Part shown: positions 1-5,712 of the stretch, in pieces | Position numbering within the stretch: position 1 is the first letter of the stretch | Layout: every line of letters begins with the position of its first letter | From: Acidobacteriota bacterium | GTDB taxonomy: Bacteria > Acidobacteriota > Terriglobia > Terriglobales > Acidobacteriaceae | Length of the DNA stretch: 10,551 nt | Direction: 5' to 3' | Assembly (NCBI GenBank): GCA_003225615.1 | Contig: QIAS01000368.1 | Span: forward strand, 1-10,551 | The notes under the pieces: generated by a model | The model's input: only the letters and a program-made list of their open reading frames with translations | The model's database searches: none | Told to the model about the DNA's origin: nothing | Position numbers and translations under genes: made by a program

Positions 1-689
1 ACCCCGCCCAGCAGAATTCCTCCCAGAGGAACAAAATCCGGAATACGCGACAGCACCCGGTAGGTGAGCATGGGCAATGGATCGGACGAAAGATGGCTGC
101 GATAACCGAATTCTTCAAACGGAACGCTCGACAGCAGAAGCACTGAAGTACCGCCCACTTCGGTTAATCCATAGATGTGATTGACGTACTTTCCCGGATT
201 GTCACGAATGCGCTGCTGCGCCTCGGCAATCAGGTCCGCCCGCTCGCCGAACTTGGTCGCCCCAGTCGGACAAATCTCCGCGCAAGCCGTCTGCTTTCCC
301 TGGGAAACCCGGTCCGCGCACATGGTGCATTTTTGAACTTTCGGGATCAGCTTGCCCCATTCATACTTTGGCACCCCGAACGGACATGCCACCATGCAAT
401 AGCGACATCCCATGCAGCGGCTTTCCTCGTAGATCACCGGACCGGCGGCCGTCTTGCGCAGAGCCCCTACCGGGCAAACCGAGGCGCAGGCCGGATCGGA
501 GCAGTTCATGCAAAGCCGCCGCATGAATTTGTCTCCCTTGGTCAACAAAACCGTAAACTTGTGCTCCGACTGCGTCTGTTCGGCGGCCACGGCATCGTCG
601 TAGCGAAGCTTGTTCTTCTCAGCGCATGCTACTTCGCACTGCTTGCAGCCGATGCAGACCGTCGCGTCGTATAACAGCGCCTTGCTCAT
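1..689 (-). CDS. HybA/FdnH-like four-[4Fe-4S] electron-transfer subunit (3' end beyond window)
   Basis: I translated this by hand from the ATG at 687-689; about 229 codons are in the window and the frame is open to the left edge. Sixteen cysteines form four ferredoxin-like groups: C12/15/18/22, C60/63/68/72, C92/95/98/102 and C121/124/136/140. This is the layout of the beta (wire) subunits of membrane oxidoreductases such as HybA, FdnH and DmsB. A segment with EVGGTSVLLLSSVPFE follows, then the start of a hydrophobic anchor (IPDFVPLGGILLGG), which fits HybA best. By family knowledge it passes electrons between a catalytic subunit and a quinone-reactive membrane subunit. There is no Tat signal, unlike E. 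coli HybA, so it either faces the cytoplasm or is exported with a partner. The start is chosen because GAGGAGAG lies about 6 bases upstream. An in-frame ATG at 716 (adding MAQRRGEIT) lacks such a site. The partner enzyme is outside the window. Confidence 0.9.
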   Translation of the reverse strand, partial: MSKALLYDATVCIGCKQCEVACAEKNKLRYDDAVAAEQTQSEHKFTVLLTKGDKFMRRLCMNCSDPACASVCPVGALRKTAAGPVIYEESRCMGCRYCMVACPFGVPKYEWGKLIPKVQKCTMCADRVSQGKQTACAEICPTGATKFGERADLIAEAQQRIRDNPGKYVNHIYGLTEVGGTSVLLLSSVPFEEFGYRSHLSSDPLPMLTYRVLSRIPDFVPLGGILLGG

Positions 690-721
690 GGTGATCTCTC
701 CTCGCCGCTGCGCCATCCCGG

Positions 722-765
722 AAAAAAATACCCGGGTTCGAGGGAAGCTGTGCCCCGACCCGGGT
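722..765 (-). terminator. Intrinsic terminator or attenuator hairpin before the iron-sulfur gene
   Basis: On the minus strand, ACCCGGGT (765-758) pairs with a second ACCCGGGT (737-730). Five further pairs continue inward past one bulged A, and the hairpin is followed at once by A and seven T (729-722). This is the form of a Rho-independent terminator. It lies about 180 bases after the cytochrome c stop and 33 bases before the iron-sulfur start codon. It may end the cytochrome transcript. However, there is too little room for a separate promoter plus ribosome site downstream of it, so the iron-sulfur gene probably depends on read-through or regulated antitermination. Confidence 0.75.
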
Positions 766-942
766 GAACTGATCCGCAAATGAAAGCGAATATCTCGGGG
801 CGTTCCCGACTGGCTTTTAACCCGCCGGTCCTCTGCCCTCCTCCCCGGATTGACCCGGACCCTAGCAAGAGGCACCCGCACGCTTTCTTCTCCCTGCCGC
901 AAAGCATTCTCTCGGCGGGAGATGCGCAAACGGAACAGCCGC
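766..942 (-). other. GC-rich leader/intergenic region with alternative hairpins
   Basis: This lies between the cytochrome c stop and the terminator hairpin. Visible pairings on the minus strand include 872-865 with 836-830 (CCTCTTGC with GCAGAGG, one bulge), 858-855 with 848-845, and TCGGG/CCCGA at 809-795. The pairing 861-857 with 831-827 excludes the first two of these. The segment TCCGGGT (859-853) could also pair with a terminator arm and so prevent the hairpin. I could not match it to a riboswitch class I know, and GC-rich sequence forms such helices by chance. A short open frame here on either strand looks spurious. Confidence 0.3.
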
Positions 943-1263
943 CTACTTCTTCTGCAGTTCGCGAATGTATGACACCAGCATCTTTACCTGGTCCGGCGCC
1001 AAAGCCTTGGCTACGCCTGCGTGCTTCGGCTTCTCGGTAATATCCTTCGCCAGTTCATCATCAGAAGCCTTCTTGGCCTCGTCAGATACCAGGCTGGGGA
1101 TCTTCGCTGCCGGTTTGCCCGCGCCATCCGCTCCGTGGCAGGCAGCGCACTTCGCCTTGAAAAGCGTCGCCCCGTCATCGGCTGCCCAAGACAGGCTGGG
1201 GATCAGAATGAATAGGGCCACCGCGATCGTCAGGACAAGCATTGCGATTTTGGTCATCTTCAT
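943..1263 (-). CDS. Small secreted monohaem cytochrome c
   Basis: The product is 106 residues. It starts with a signal peptide (MKMTK, then a hydrophobic run to about residue 26, with SWA-A as likely cleavage site), followed by one haem-binding motif C39-A-A-C42-H43 and GADGAGK, typical of class I cytochrome c (PF13442/PF00034). The C-terminal helix DQVKMLVSYIREL also fits. It should be a periplasmic electron carrier. The usual distal Met between the haem motif and the last helix is not seen: the corresponding stretch reads EKPKHAG, so H81 may be the sixth ligand. The start at 1263 is chosen over a longer frame from 1353 because it gives a clean signal peptide and has GAGGAAAG just upstream. 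It precedes the iron-sulfur subunit gene on the same strand, so the two may serve one respiratory chain. Confidence 0.88.
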   Translation of the reverse strand: MKMTKIAMLVLTIAVALFILIPSLSWAADDGATLFKAKCAACHGADGAGKPAAKIPSLVSDEAKKASDDELAKDITEKPKHAGVAKALAPDQVKMLVSYIRELQKK

Positions 1264-1527
1264 GATTGCTTTCCTCTCCGTCTGAATTTTTCCAATCTGA
1301 TGAAAGCAGTGGTCCTCCCCGCACTCCGTGGCGGCTGTTGCGAAAGTAACCACTGATACGACCTCCCGAAAATCAGCTGTAACAAATCTCAGCAGTTTTC
1401 GACCTACCTGATGAAATTCTCAGCTTTCGCCGGATAAGCCGCCGTGATGTGAGTCACTTTTGGCCGTGACCCGTGTCGTCATCTGGTGTGCGCCAGAACG
1501 TCGTTCCTGCACCTGGGATGTGTCCAT

Positions 1528-1568
1528 CTCTGCGTCCTTGGGGCTTTCTCTGCGTTCTCTGCGGTTAA
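1528..1568. repeat. Degenerate CTCTGCG intergenic repeat
   Basis: CTCTGCG occurs three times, at 1528-1534, 1548-1554 and 1557-1563, ending in CTCTGCGGTTAA. Elements of this wording (CTCTGCGTTCTCTGCGGTTAA and variants) are, from memory, scattered in noncoding DNA of several bacterial and archaeal genomes and yield spurious NRRE-type peptides when translated from the other strand. No terminal inverted repeats or transposase are present. The function is unknown. Confidence 0.6.
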
Positions 1569-1919
1569 GAGCTTTTGACCGCCCTGCGGCGCCCAGTTTC
1601 CCAGAGCAGGCAGCGACGATTAATGAGGACAATTCCTTCAACTGGCCGCGTTATAGGCACATGATCGCGGTATCGCCTCGTGTGAAAGGTGAGCTGTTCA
1701 GTACGGAACTTCCCAAGTCTCCGGCGAAACCGGCCTGAAACTCCCGCAATCTACCAAGCGATCCCTAAGAACCGACCCGGCACTCGGTCCCAAATCGACG
1801 AATCACCTGTTACTAAAGGGCAAAATGTCCTACGCCTTCAGTTACTTGCCCGATTCCCCGACATGCATTTGACTATACCCAGCACCTTGCAACTCCAGCT
1901 CCTGGGTAGTTTCGGTCTA

Positions 1920-1946
1920 TTGACGAGGAAATGCTTGTGCAATAGC
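1920..1946 (+). promoter_or_regulatory. Weak candidate promoter of the outer-membrane protein gene
   Basis: TTGACG (1920-1925) matches a -35 box in five of six positions. A TGc followed by AATAGC (1941-1946) could be a poor extended -10, but the spacing is 15 bases and the hexamer is weak. This would give a leader of about 70 bases. Treat as tentative. Confidence 0.25.
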
Positions 1947-2005
1947 GGAGCCGGGTTACGACACGCCGGTGGGAGAGAAGGTGCAATTTCAAGGGTCCAA
2001 ATTTT

Positions 2006-2013
2006 AGGGAGGA
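2006..2013 (+). promoter_or_regulatory. Strong ribosome binding site deciding between GTG 2017 and ATG 2023
   Basis: AGGGAGGA lies 3 bases before a GTG at 2017 and 9 bases before an in-frame ATG at 2023. The ATG has the more usual spacing and the more usual codon. The choice changes the protein by only two residues. Confidence 0.7.
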
Positions 2014-2022
2014 CAAGTGAAA

Positions 2023-2553
2023 ATGAGAAAGTTAATCGGCGTTGCCCTGTTTCTTTGCCTGGCTTCGCTCATGGTAGCTGCGCAAGAGTCTGGCACCAGC
2101 AAGGCAGATATCTTTGGCGGTTACCAATACACTAAATTTGACGGCGGCCTGAACGCGAACGGCTTCAACGGCGCGGTAACTGGCAACCTCAACCGCTGGT
2201 TAGGCGTAACAGCGGATTTCAGCGGCGCCTATGGTTCCACCAGCGGCGTCGACACCAAAACCTACACCTACACCTTCGGTCCACAGATCTCGATGCATAG
2301 CGGAAAAGTGACCCCGTTTGCCCACGCATTGTTTGGTGGCGTACACGAGTCCGCTTCCGCTAACATCCTTGGCACCACAGTCAGCGCCAGCAGCAGCGGC
2401 TTCGCCTTCATGCTGGGCGGCGGACTTGATCTGAAGGTTGCCAAGAGCATGTCGTTCCGTGCGATCCAGTTCGACTGGCTCTCGCTCCACGCCAACAACA
2501 CAACCGACAACAACAATATGCGGATTTCGACCGGTCTGGTGTTGCACTTCTAA
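2023..2553 (+). CDS. Small outer-membrane beta-barrel protein
   Basis: The product is 176 residues. A signal peptide (MRKLIGV, hydrophobic to about residue 18, cleavage likely after VAA at 18-20) is followed by ADIFGGYQYTKFDGG and alternating hydrophobic/polar strands rich in Gly, Ser, Thr and aromatic residues. The chain ends in LVLHF; a terminal Phe is the usual recognition signal for the BAM assembly machinery. This fits an OmpA-like or OMP_b-brl eight-stranded barrel (PF13505 type) in the outer membrane, without the C-terminal peptidoglycan-binding domain. Similar small barrels are frequent in acidobacteria; substrate or partner is unknown. It is a single-gene unit with its own ribosome site and a strong terminator, which suggests good expression. 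GTG at 2017 is a possible alternative start. Confidence 0.85.
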   Translation: MRKLIGVALFLCLASLMVAAQESGTSKADIFGGYQYTKFDGGLNANGFNGAVTGNLNRWLGVTADFSGAYGSTSGVDTKTYTYTFGPQISMHSGKVTPFAHALFGGVHESASANILGTTVSASSSGFAFMLGGGLDLKVAKSMSFRAIQFDWLSLHANNTTDNNNMRISTGLVLHF

Positions 2554-2574
2554 TTTGACCGGATTCGCAAGCAC

Positions 2575-2604
2575 AAGGGCGGCCTTTAGGGCCGCCCTTT
2601 TTTT
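2575..2604 (+). terminator. Rho-independent terminator after the outer-membrane protein gene
   Basis: A perfect 10-bp stem, AAGGGCGGCC (2575-2584) with GGCCGCCCTT (2590-2599), encloses a 5-base loop and runs into a stretch of seven T (2598-2604). It lies 21 bases after the stop codon. On the other strand the T-tract is missing, so it probably does not end the convergent acyl-CoA synthetase transcript. Confidence 0.93.
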
Positions 2605-2648
2605 CCCTGGACAGGAGAAGCGATTACCTAGCTCCTGAATGCCTCGGC

Positions 2649-4379
2649 TTACCTTGTCGTGTCTCTTATCTCCGGAAAATCATCTTCCCAATACTCACTG
2701 GGCCGGCGACTTTTAGCTGGTTCCAATTCGATGCCGCGCAACTGCACACGCCGAATCTTGCCGGAGATGGTCTTGGGCAGCTCGGAAAATTCGATCCGGC
2801 GGATACGCTTGTAGGGACCAAGTCGGCCGCGGATGAATTGGAAAATTTCGCGGGCCATCTCCGCCGACGGCTGATATCCGGGTTTCAAGGTGATAAACGC
2901 CTTGGGCACATTCCAGCGGATGGCATCCGGACTGGGTACAACGGCCGCTTCGGCGACGCAGTGATACTCGATCAGTGCGCTCTCCAGTTCGAAGGGGCTA
3001 AGGCGGTAATCGGAGCTTTTGAAGACGTCGTCTGAGCGACCGATGTAGGTGAAATAACCATCGGCATCACGGTGAGCCACATCGCCGGTGCGGTAGTAAC
3101 CTCCGGCAAAACATTTTGTCGTGCGTTCCTCATCATCCATGTAGCCGGTCATCAGGCTGATGGGCTTGGGATCGCACTTTACAGAAATCTCGCCGTCATC
3201 GGACTCATTGCCCTCGGCATCGAGCAGGACGATGCGGTGCCCAGGCGAGGGCTTGCCGACGGCACCCGGTTTGACGGTCTGCCCGGGAAAATTCCCCAGG
3301 AGCAAAACATTCTCGGTCTGCCCAAAACCGTCGCGGATGGTGATATTCCAGGCCGCACGCACCTGCTCGATAACTTCCGGATTGAGCGGTTCGCCGGCGC
3401 TTGCCAGCTCTTCGAATTTCACCGGGAATGATTTCAAATCCTCCAGGATGAACAGACGCCAAACCGTCGGTGGCGCACACATCGTGGTGACGCCGCAGCG
3501 CGCGACGACCTCGAGGGTACGCTTCGCGCTGAAGCGATCGTTGTGCACGAAAATGGTGGCGCCCGCGTTCCACGGCGCGAAGAAGCTACTCCAGGCGTGC
3601 TTGGCCCATCCGGGAGTGCTGATGTTCAAGTGGATGTCATCGGGTCGGATGCCAATCCAGTACATGGTCGCGAGGTGGCCGACGGGATAGCTTTGGTGAG
3701 TCTGCAGCACCAGCTTGGGCAGAGCGGTTGTGCCTGAAGTGAAATACAGCATGAAAGGGTCGGTTGCGTTGGTTTCGCCGTCCGGAGTGAAGTCGGCGCT
3801 TTGATCGTACGCTCCCATGTAGGGAATCCAGCCTTCCGCCTCGCCGCCGACTACTATGCGGGTGTAATCGCCGCCCAGGGTGGCGAACTTTTCAGTCAGC
3901 CCAGGCAAGGTAATCACGTGCCGCGCTTTGCCGCGCTCGAGACGGTCGCGCAAATCGTCGGGAGTAAGCAGCGTGGCAGCGGGGATAACGATGGCGCCCA
4001 GCTTGAGGGCCGCAAGCATGATTTCCCAAATCGCGACCAGGTTGGGAAGCTGGACGATGATCCGCTCAGCCCGGCGAACGCCCTGCTGTCGCAAGAAGTT
4101 TGCAACCTGGTTGGAGCGCCGTGACATCTCGGCGAAGCTCAGCTTCACCTCGGGGCCGTTTTCGTCCACGATCCAGAGAGCGGGCTTGTTGTTGCCACGT
4201 GCGTACGCGTCGAAGTAATCGAGCGCCCAGTTGAACTGATTGAGCTGAGGCCAGCGAAAATCGCGGTAAGCGGTTTCGTAATCTTCGCGATGCTTGAACA
4301 GGAATTCACGCGCGGCCAGAAATGCTTTCAGCCCTTCACCCTGCTGCACACGTCCCATTTCAATATGGCTAACCGTCAT
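2649..4379 (-). CDS. AMP-forming acyl-CoA synthetase (acetyl-CoA synthetase/MACS-like)
   Basis: The 576-residue enzyme activates a carboxylic acid with ATP to an acyl-adenylate and transfers it to CoA. ANL-superfamily motifs are in order: TSGTTALPK (about 214-222, phosphate loop), GFGQTE (351-356), YYRTGD (428-433), GRSDDVFKSSDYRLSPFE (447-464, hinge region) and LPKTISGKIRR with the catalytic Lys at about 541. The whole family length is present. The stretch STPGWAKHAWSSFFAPWNAG resembles medium-chain/acetyl-CoA-type synthetases (ACSM-like) rather than long-chain FadD, but the substrate cannot be read from sequence. It has no signal peptide and is cytosolic. The start at 4379 is chosen because CCAGGAG lies about 6 bases upstream. 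An in-frame ATG at 4430 has no such site and overlaps a possible -10 box. It stands alone and is convergent with the outer-membrane protein gene. Confidence 0.92.
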   Translation of the reverse strand: MTVSHIEMGRVQQGEGLKAFLAAREFLFKHREDYETAYRDFRWPQLNQFNWALDYFDAYARGNNKPALWIVDENGPEVKLSFAEMSRRSNQVANFLRQQGVRRAERIIVQLPNLVAIWEIMLAALKLGAIVIPAATLLTPDDLRDRLERGKARHVITLPGLTEKFATLGGDYTRIVVGGEAEGWIPYMGAYDQSADFTPDGETNATDPFMLYFTSGTTALPKLVLQTHQSYPVGHLATMYWIGIRPDDIHLNISTPGWAKHAWSSFFAPWNAGATIFVHNDRFSAKRTLEVVARCGVTTMCAPPTVWRLFILEDLKSFPVKFEELASAGEPLNPEVIEQVRAAWNITIRDGFGQTENVLLLGNFPGQTVKPGAVGKPSPGHRIVLLDAEGNESDDGEISVKCDPKPISLMTGYMDDEERTTKCFAGGYYRTGDVAHRDADGYFTYIGRSDDVFKSSDYRLSPFELESALIEYHCVAEAAVVPSPDAIRWNVPKAFITLKPGYQPSAEMAREIFQFIRGRLGPYKRIRRIEFSELPKTISGKIRRVQLRGIELEPAKSRRPSEYWEDDFPEIRDTTR

Positions 4380-4428
4380 AAGCGACTCCTGGAAAGCTGA
4401 TAACTTCGGGCCAGAGGAGATGGCGGCC

Positions 4429-4434
4429 ATTGTA
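4429..4434 (-). promoter_or_regulatory. Candidate -10 box of the acyl-CoA synthetase gene
   Basis: The minus strand reads TACAAT here, five of six matches to TATAAT, about 50 bases before the chosen start codon. This leaves room for a leader of roughly 43 bases carrying the AGGAG site. No good -35 box stands 17 bases upstream, so confidence is low. Confidence 0.3.
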
Positions 4435-4556
4435 GTACTGCCGTGCTATCGGGAGACATCCTCAATTAAGGGTGCACCGCCAGATCTAACCGTTAACGCT
4501 CATTGCAATCCTAGTCACGCACGTTCAAAGCATCCCGCCGCTGCCGCTCAGCCCTG

Positions 4557-4566
4557 TGTTATAAAT
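4557..4566 (+). promoter_or_regulatory. Extended -10 promoter, probably for a leaderless M50 protease transcript
   Basis: The sequence TGTTATAAAT has the extended -10 pattern TGn-TATAAA (hexamer 4560-4565). The first ATG of the protease reading frame is at 4574, only 8 bases after the hexamer, where transcription would be expected to begin. No Shine-Dalgarno sequence precedes this ATG. The simplest reading is a leaderless mRNA. Confidence 0.45.
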
Positions 4567-4573
4567 CTTCCAA

Positions 4574-4717
4574 ATGCCCCACGCTCGCCAAGGAACGATA
4601 CACCTCTTTCGTTTTAAGGGAATTGATGTCTTCCTGCATTGGTCGTGGTTTCTGGTGGGACGAGAAGTTATTCCTCTCTCGCTTGGAACGCGTTGGAGTA
4701 TCTGGCGCTCTTTCTGA
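4574..4717 (+). pseudogene. Out-of-frame N-terminal piece of the M50 protease gene
   Basis: From ATG 4574 this frame reads MPHARQGTIHLFRFK, then GIDVFLHWSWFLV (through 4657). That is the conserved opening of M50 site-2 protease family proteins, including the first membrane segment. After FLV the frame gives an unrelated tail and stops at 4715-4717. Meanwhile the continuation of the family (YSSLAWNALEYLALF, then HEFGH) appears in the frame one base back. The gene is therefore split by a frameshift between about 4658 and 4668. Homologues, as I recall them, have roughly ten more residues between FLV and YSS, so a small deletion of 3n+1 bases is the likely cause. I see no slippery heptamer that would suggest programmed shifting. 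A sequencing or assembly error is also possible. Confidence 0.75.
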
Positions 4718-5472
4718 TTGTCATGCTTCACGAGTTTGGACACGCCCTCGCCTGCCGACAAGTTGGAGGAACCGCGAACCAGATCTTGCTTTGGCCGCTG
4801 GGGGGAGTGGCATATGTGGACCCGCCACCACGGCCGGGCGCTACCCTCTGGAGCATCGTCGCGGGACCGCTGGTAAATGTGGTGCTGTTGCCGGTGATCA
4901 CGGCACTCGGCTTATTGAGCCGCTCCTCGGGATGGGCGGTAGCGGCGCCCAACGCGCATGCGTTGCTGCGTGCTATCGGGTTCATCAACCTGACCTTGTT
5001 GATTTTCAACATGCTGCCCATCTACCCGCTGGATGGCGGCCAGATTCTGCGATCACTACTCTGGTTTGTGCTAGGACGCGCCCGCAGTTTGATGGTAGCC
5101 ACCATTATCGGTTTCATCGGTGTTGCCGGGTTCGTCATCCTCGCCTTCTGGAAGCAATCCATCTGGTTCGGGGTTCTCGCTTTGTTCGTGCTAATGAATT
5201 GTGTAGGCGGACTGCGACACGCGCAGGCATTGTTACGTTTCTCAAAATTGCCCCGGCGGGACGAGTTTGCCTGCCCAGGCTGCAAAACAGCACCGCCTCT
5301 CGGCAACTTCTGGAAGTGCGGGCAATGCAGCCAGCCCTTCGACACCTTCCAGACCCGCGCCGTCTGTCCCTACTGTGCAGCCCAGTTTGCCCTTACGAAG
5401 TGCCTGGACTGCGGCGGCCTCCATCCCATGAGTGAGTGGCTCGTTTCCGCGCTCGCGCCTTCCAAGCTATAG
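4639..5472 (+). CDS. M50 site-2 protease family protein, body frame (N-terminus frameshifted), with zinc-ribbon tail
   Basis: This is the main frame of an intramembrane zinc metalloprotease, 277 codons counted from a TTG at 4639. HEFGH (31-35) at the end of a membrane segment supplies the zinc-binding His pair and the catalytic Glu. NMLPIYPLDGG (124-134) supplies the third ligand, Asp132. Several hydrophobic segments lie at about 18-32, 73-92, 112-128 and 152-186. Such enzymes cut membrane-bound substrates, often anti-sigma factors; the substrate here is unknown. The C-terminus has two Cys4 sets, C212/C215/C227/C230 and C243/C246/C255/C258, like zinc ribbons in the cytoplasm. The TTG has no ribosome site and the frame lacks the usual first membrane segment, which is encoded in another frame from 4574. 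I regard 4574-5472 as one gene with a frameshift; activity is doubtful if the shift is real. Confidence 0.82.
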   Translation: MVVVSGGTRSYSSLAWNALEYLALFLIVMLHEFGHALACRQVGGTANQILLWPLGGVAYVDPPPRPGATLWSIVAGPLVNVVLLPVITALGLLSRSSGWAVAAPNAHALLRAIGFINLTLLIFNMLPIYPLDGGQILRSLLWFVLGRARSLMVATIIGFIGVAGFVILAFWKQSIWFGVLALFVLMNCVGGLRHAQALLRFSKLPRRDEFACPGCKTAPPLGNFWKCGQCSQPFDTFQTRAVCPYCAAQFALTKCLDCGGLHPMSEWLVSALAPSKL

Positions 5473-5551
5473 CTCGTCTTTAGCAGCTCTAAAACGGTTT
5501 TCGTGAAGACTGGTGGTAGCAGAGAATTAGCCCGAATCCTTCCCCATCCAT

Positions 5552-5572
5552 AATGAATCAAATTTAGTCATT
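5552..5572. promoter_or_regulatory. Imperfect palindrome upstream of the efflux operon
   Basis: AATGA (5552-5556) and TCATT (5568-5572) form an inverted repeat around an AT-rich centre, about 140 bases before the membrane fusion protein gene. Efflux operons are often controlled by TetR-type repressors that bind such palindromes, but no regulator gene is in the window and the arms are short. The rest of 5473-5712 holds no gene and no clear promoter or terminator. Confidence 0.2.
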
Positions 5573-5712
5573 GAACGGTCCAAACAGCGGCGGAGGTTGA
5601 GCACCATTCGCATTCGACGTAACAAGCTCTGCGGGGTCCACAACTAAAGTATGACGCTGATTGGCAAAACTACATACATTTCAAAGGCTTTGCTTCTGAG
5701 CTAAGGGGAGTC

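Larger units (their letters stand above)
1264..2022. other. Long intergenic region without a credible gene
   Basis: About 760 bases lie between the divergently transcribed cytochrome c and outer-membrane protein genes. Short open frames occur on both strands, but none has a good ribosome site or a recognisable domain, and two are just translations of the CTCTGCG repeat. It holds that repeat near 1528-1568, a 6-bp hairpin (ACCCAG at 1877-1882 with CTGGGT at 1902-1907), and the 5' leader of the outer-membrane protein gene. It must also contain the cytochrome promoter, which I could not place. Confidence 0.6.

Noticed and set aside
177..674. 165-codon plus-strand open frame
   Set aside because: It is antisense to the iron-sulfur subunit, whose sixteen ordered cysteines make the minus strand the real coding strand.
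766..942. Cobalamin, Moco or cyclic-di-GMP riboswitch
   Set aside because: Some short fragments look similar, but I could not find the conserved core of any of these classes.
1460..1738. 92-codon plus-strand open frame in the intergenic region (and a minus-strand frame at 1420-1641)
   Set aside because: No ribosome site, no recognisable domain, and part of each is just translation of the CTCTGCG repeat.
1689..2135. 148-codon plus-strand open frame overlapping the outer-membrane protein gene
   Set aside because: It overlaps the signal peptide region in another frame and has no domain; the outer-membrane protein has the ribosome site.
2575..2604. Terminator hairpin as a bidirectional terminator for the acyl-CoA synthetase too
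   Set aside because: The minus strand has only two T after the stem, so it is unlikely to work in that direction.
4658..4668. Programmed ribosomal frameshifting in the M50 gene
   Set aside because: No canonical slippery heptamer at the junction, and part of the normal first membrane segment seems to be missing, which fits a deletion better.
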